6,845 nt of DNA from an uncultured Lachnospiraceae bacterium. Its GTDB lineage: Bacteria; Bacillota; Clostridia; Lachnospirales; Lachnospiraceae. The notes beneath the pieces were generated by a model that did no database searches, was not told the DNA's origin, and worked only from the letters and a program-made list of their open reading frames with translations. The translations under genes and the position numbers were made by a program. Position 1 is the stretch's first letter; each line of letters starts with the position of its first letter. Below, piece by piece: positions 5,317-6,845 of the stretch. The stretch spans positions 1 to 6,845 of the forward strand of contig OMSM01000387.1 in the NCBI GenBank assembly GCA_900313745.1, given 5' to 3'.

Positions 5317-6845
5317 CCCCCCGGAATCTCCTTCCGGTACGTGCGGGGGGACAGCCCCGTTTTGGACCGGAAAAAGTAATTGAAATATCCTGTGTCACTG
5401 AAACCCAGCATCTGGGCGATTTCCTTGATCTGCAGCTTCTGATCCGCGAGCAGTTCCTTTGCTCTCGCAAGCTTGAGCTCATTGATGTACTGAAGGATAG
5501 TGACTCCCTCCTCCTTCTTGAACACGCGCAGCAGATATTCCTGACTGAAATGGAAATTGTCCGCAAGAGAGGACAGGGAAGTATCGCCGCTGATGTGCGC
5601 ATTGATATAATCCTTGATCCGGGCGACCAGCCCCTCCTGCTGCTCGCTGTGGTTCTTCTCATACAGATCGAATACCTTCCGGGTAGCCTCTTCCAGATAT
5701 GTGAAGGCCCGCTCCCAGTTCTTATGAAAGGAGACATTCAGGACCTCGTCCAGCCTCAGAAGGAAGGTATCCTCAGGCTGAAATTCCAGCTGTTTGACCA
5801 GGCCGAGCAGTTCCGCCGCGATCCTGTAGTATATTTCCAGAAGGAGCAGATCCTGCATGTCCGGAACATCTCCCGAAGCATCGCGGATCTGGCGGATCAC
5901 CCTGAGGGTCTCCTCCCGGTTGCCGGTCTCAAACAAATGATCCAGCTTGATCGCCGCGCGCAGCGCCTGCATTCTCGTCCTGTCGGAAAGCCCTCCTTTA
6001 TGAGGCCTTCCGCCGTCCCGCTCACAGGCGTATAGCTGGGTATCTCCCGGTTCTACCGTGCCTATCGAGGCCAAGAACAGCCCGAAGAAGCGGATAATCT
6101 GCTGAAAGCTCATGGCCTGATCCGGGACCAGTATCGCCGCAGAGGTATTTGCGTTGAGCAGGAGCGCATTCTGGAAAAGCGAGCAGATGCTCGCGATACG
6201 CCTGACCTCGGTCGCCTCGGAGAACTCGCTCCGGGGCTGCAGGATCAGCAGGTAATTACTTTTCTTATACTCGGCGACGGCGCATTCCGACGCGCTCATA
6301 AAATACCGTTCCAGCAGCAGTATGATCTGTTCGCTGATGAGCTGGCGGCGGTCAAAATCCGCGTCAGCGATCTCCTCACAGCGCATCAGCACTGCATAGC
6401 ACTTCTTCTCCAGAACCAGCGGGATATTCATATCCCGAAGAATTTCATCCGTGACGATGCGGACATCGGTAAAGCCGTCAATGAGTTCATTGAGAAAAGC
6501 GCCTGCACGATACAGACCGGCACGCAGCTTGAATTCGGGATCCAGGTCGGCAGCCCGGGCCACCAGCATCTCGTTCTCCAGCTCCTGAACGCTTTCCCGG
6601 ACCGCCTCCAGCAGAACCTCCTCCCGGTCAGCCTTCAGAACGTACTTGGCGTGTTTATGTACCTTATACACGTAGTCAAATTCGGAATAGCCGGTAAGGA
6701 AAATCACCTTGCACTGCGGCCAGTTTTTCCTCACGATCTCATAGAGCTCCAGCCCGGTCATCTGGGGCATGTTGATGTCCATGATGCACAGGTCGACGCG
6801 CTCGTTCTCCAGTATGGATACCGCTTTCGCGGCGCTCTCCGCCAT
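5307..6845 (-). CDS. YesN/AraC-type response regulator, N-terminus outside window
   Basis: DNA-binding response regulator, 512 residues visible; numbering here is from the window edge. The frame is open at the edge, and the first visible Met is probably internal because the receiver domain lacks its beta1 strand and acidic pocket, roughly 30 residues. The phospho-acceptor is D23 in IMDINMP, with T51 in FLTGYSEFDYVY and the conserved lysine K71 in YVLKAD, where the usual proline after lysine is alanine. A long middle region (about 100-390) resembles the divergent transducer domains of clostridial YesN proteins. The C-terminus (about 405-506) is an AraC domain with two helix-turn-helix units: SLSSLADNFHFSQEYLLRVF and IKEIAQMLGFSDTGYFNYFF. 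It would normally be phosphorylated by a YesM-like histidine kinase, not seen here, and probably controls the downstream glycosidase genes. The stop TAG at 5307-5309 lies inside a small hairpin. Confidence 0.92.
   Translation of the reverse strand: MAESAAKAVSILENERVDLCIMDINMPQMTGLELYEIVRKNWPQCKVIFLTGYSEFDYVYKVHKHAKYVLKADREEVLLEAVRESVQELENEMLVARAADLDPEFKLRAGLYRAGAFLNELIDGFTDVRIVTDEILRDMNIPLVLEKKCYAVLMRCEEIADADFDRRQLISEQIILLLERYFMSASECAVAEYKKSNYLLILQPRSEFSEATEVRRIASICSLFQNALLLNANTSAAILVPDQAMSFQQIIRFFGLFLASIGTVEPGDTQLYACERDGGRPHKGGLSDRTRMQALRAAIKLDHLFETGNREETLRVIRQIRDASGDVPDMQDLLLLEIYYRIAAELLGLVKQLEFQPEDTFLLRLDEVLNVSFHKNWERAFTYLEEATRKVFDLYEKNHSEQQEGLVARIKDYINAHISGDTSLSSLADNFHFSQEYLLRVFKKEEGVTILQYINELKLARAKELLADQKLQIKEIAQMLGFSDTGYFNYFFRSKTGLSPRTYRKEIPGGRP

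Noticed and set aside
4065..6035. 656-codon open frame on the plus strand, antisense to GH1 and the regulator
   Set aside because: It spans two well-supported opposite-strand genes, its translation shows no recognisable domain, and long antisense frames are common in GC-rich DNA with biased third positions.
6843..6845. ATG at the window edge as the true start of the response regulator
   Set aside because: The receiver would lack its first strand and acidic pocket; the frame is open to the edge, so the Met is most likely internal.
1..6845. Mobile elements, CRISPR arrays, tRNA or rRNA genes
   Set aside because: Coding sequence fills nearly the whole window, and I saw no transposase motifs, spaced direct repeats, terminal inverted repeats or RNA-gene structure.

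Overview
The window holds five protein-coding genes, all on the minus strand and packed head to tail, so transcription runs from high to low coordinates. In that order they are: a YesN-type response regulator with an AraC-family DNA-binding domain, cut by the window edge (5307-6845); a family GH1 beta-glycosidase (3873-5225); a Gfo/Idh/MocA-family NAD(P)-dependent oxidoreductase (2680-3852); a small VOC-superfamily (glyoxalase/dioxygenase-fold) protein (2133-2690); and a GH78-like alpha-L-rhamnosidase (29-2083). I see no RNA genes, mobile elements, CRISPR arrays or long repeats. No stretch without a gene exceeds 81 bases.

The organism is most likely a Gram-positive anaerobe of the Clostridia, perhaps a GC-rich Lachnospiraceae-like gut bacterium. 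The reasons are the regulator type (receiver, long divergent linker, AraC domain), which is typical of Clostridia and Paenibacillus, strong AGGAGG-like ribosome binding sites before every gene whose start is visible, and cytoplasmic glycosidases without signal peptides. The DNA looks GC-rich by eye. This is inference; no taxonomic marker is present.

The layout looks like an operon. The GH1 stop and the oxidoreductase ATG are 20 bases apart. The oxidoreductase overlaps the VOC gene by 11 bases, and the VOC gene uses a GTG start with a strong Shine-Dalgarno. A 49-base gap precedes the rhamnosidase. The largest gap, 81 bases between regulator and GH1, carries two adjacent hairpins and may set the expression ratio of regulator to enzymes.

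Functionally this reads as a small regulated locus for intracellular breakdown of imported glycosides, probably carrying rhamnose and a beta-linked hexose, as in plant rutinosides, neohesperidosides or saponins. The rhamnosidase and GH1 would remove sugars hydrolytically. The oxidoreductase and VOC protein are the less ordinary part. Together they could oxidise a sugar or glycoside to a keto form and then isomerise or eliminate it, as in keto-glycoside or C-glycoside cleavage routes of gut bacteria, or they could process a released sugar. The sequence does not decide between these. No transporter or sensor kinase lies in the window; both would be expected just outside.
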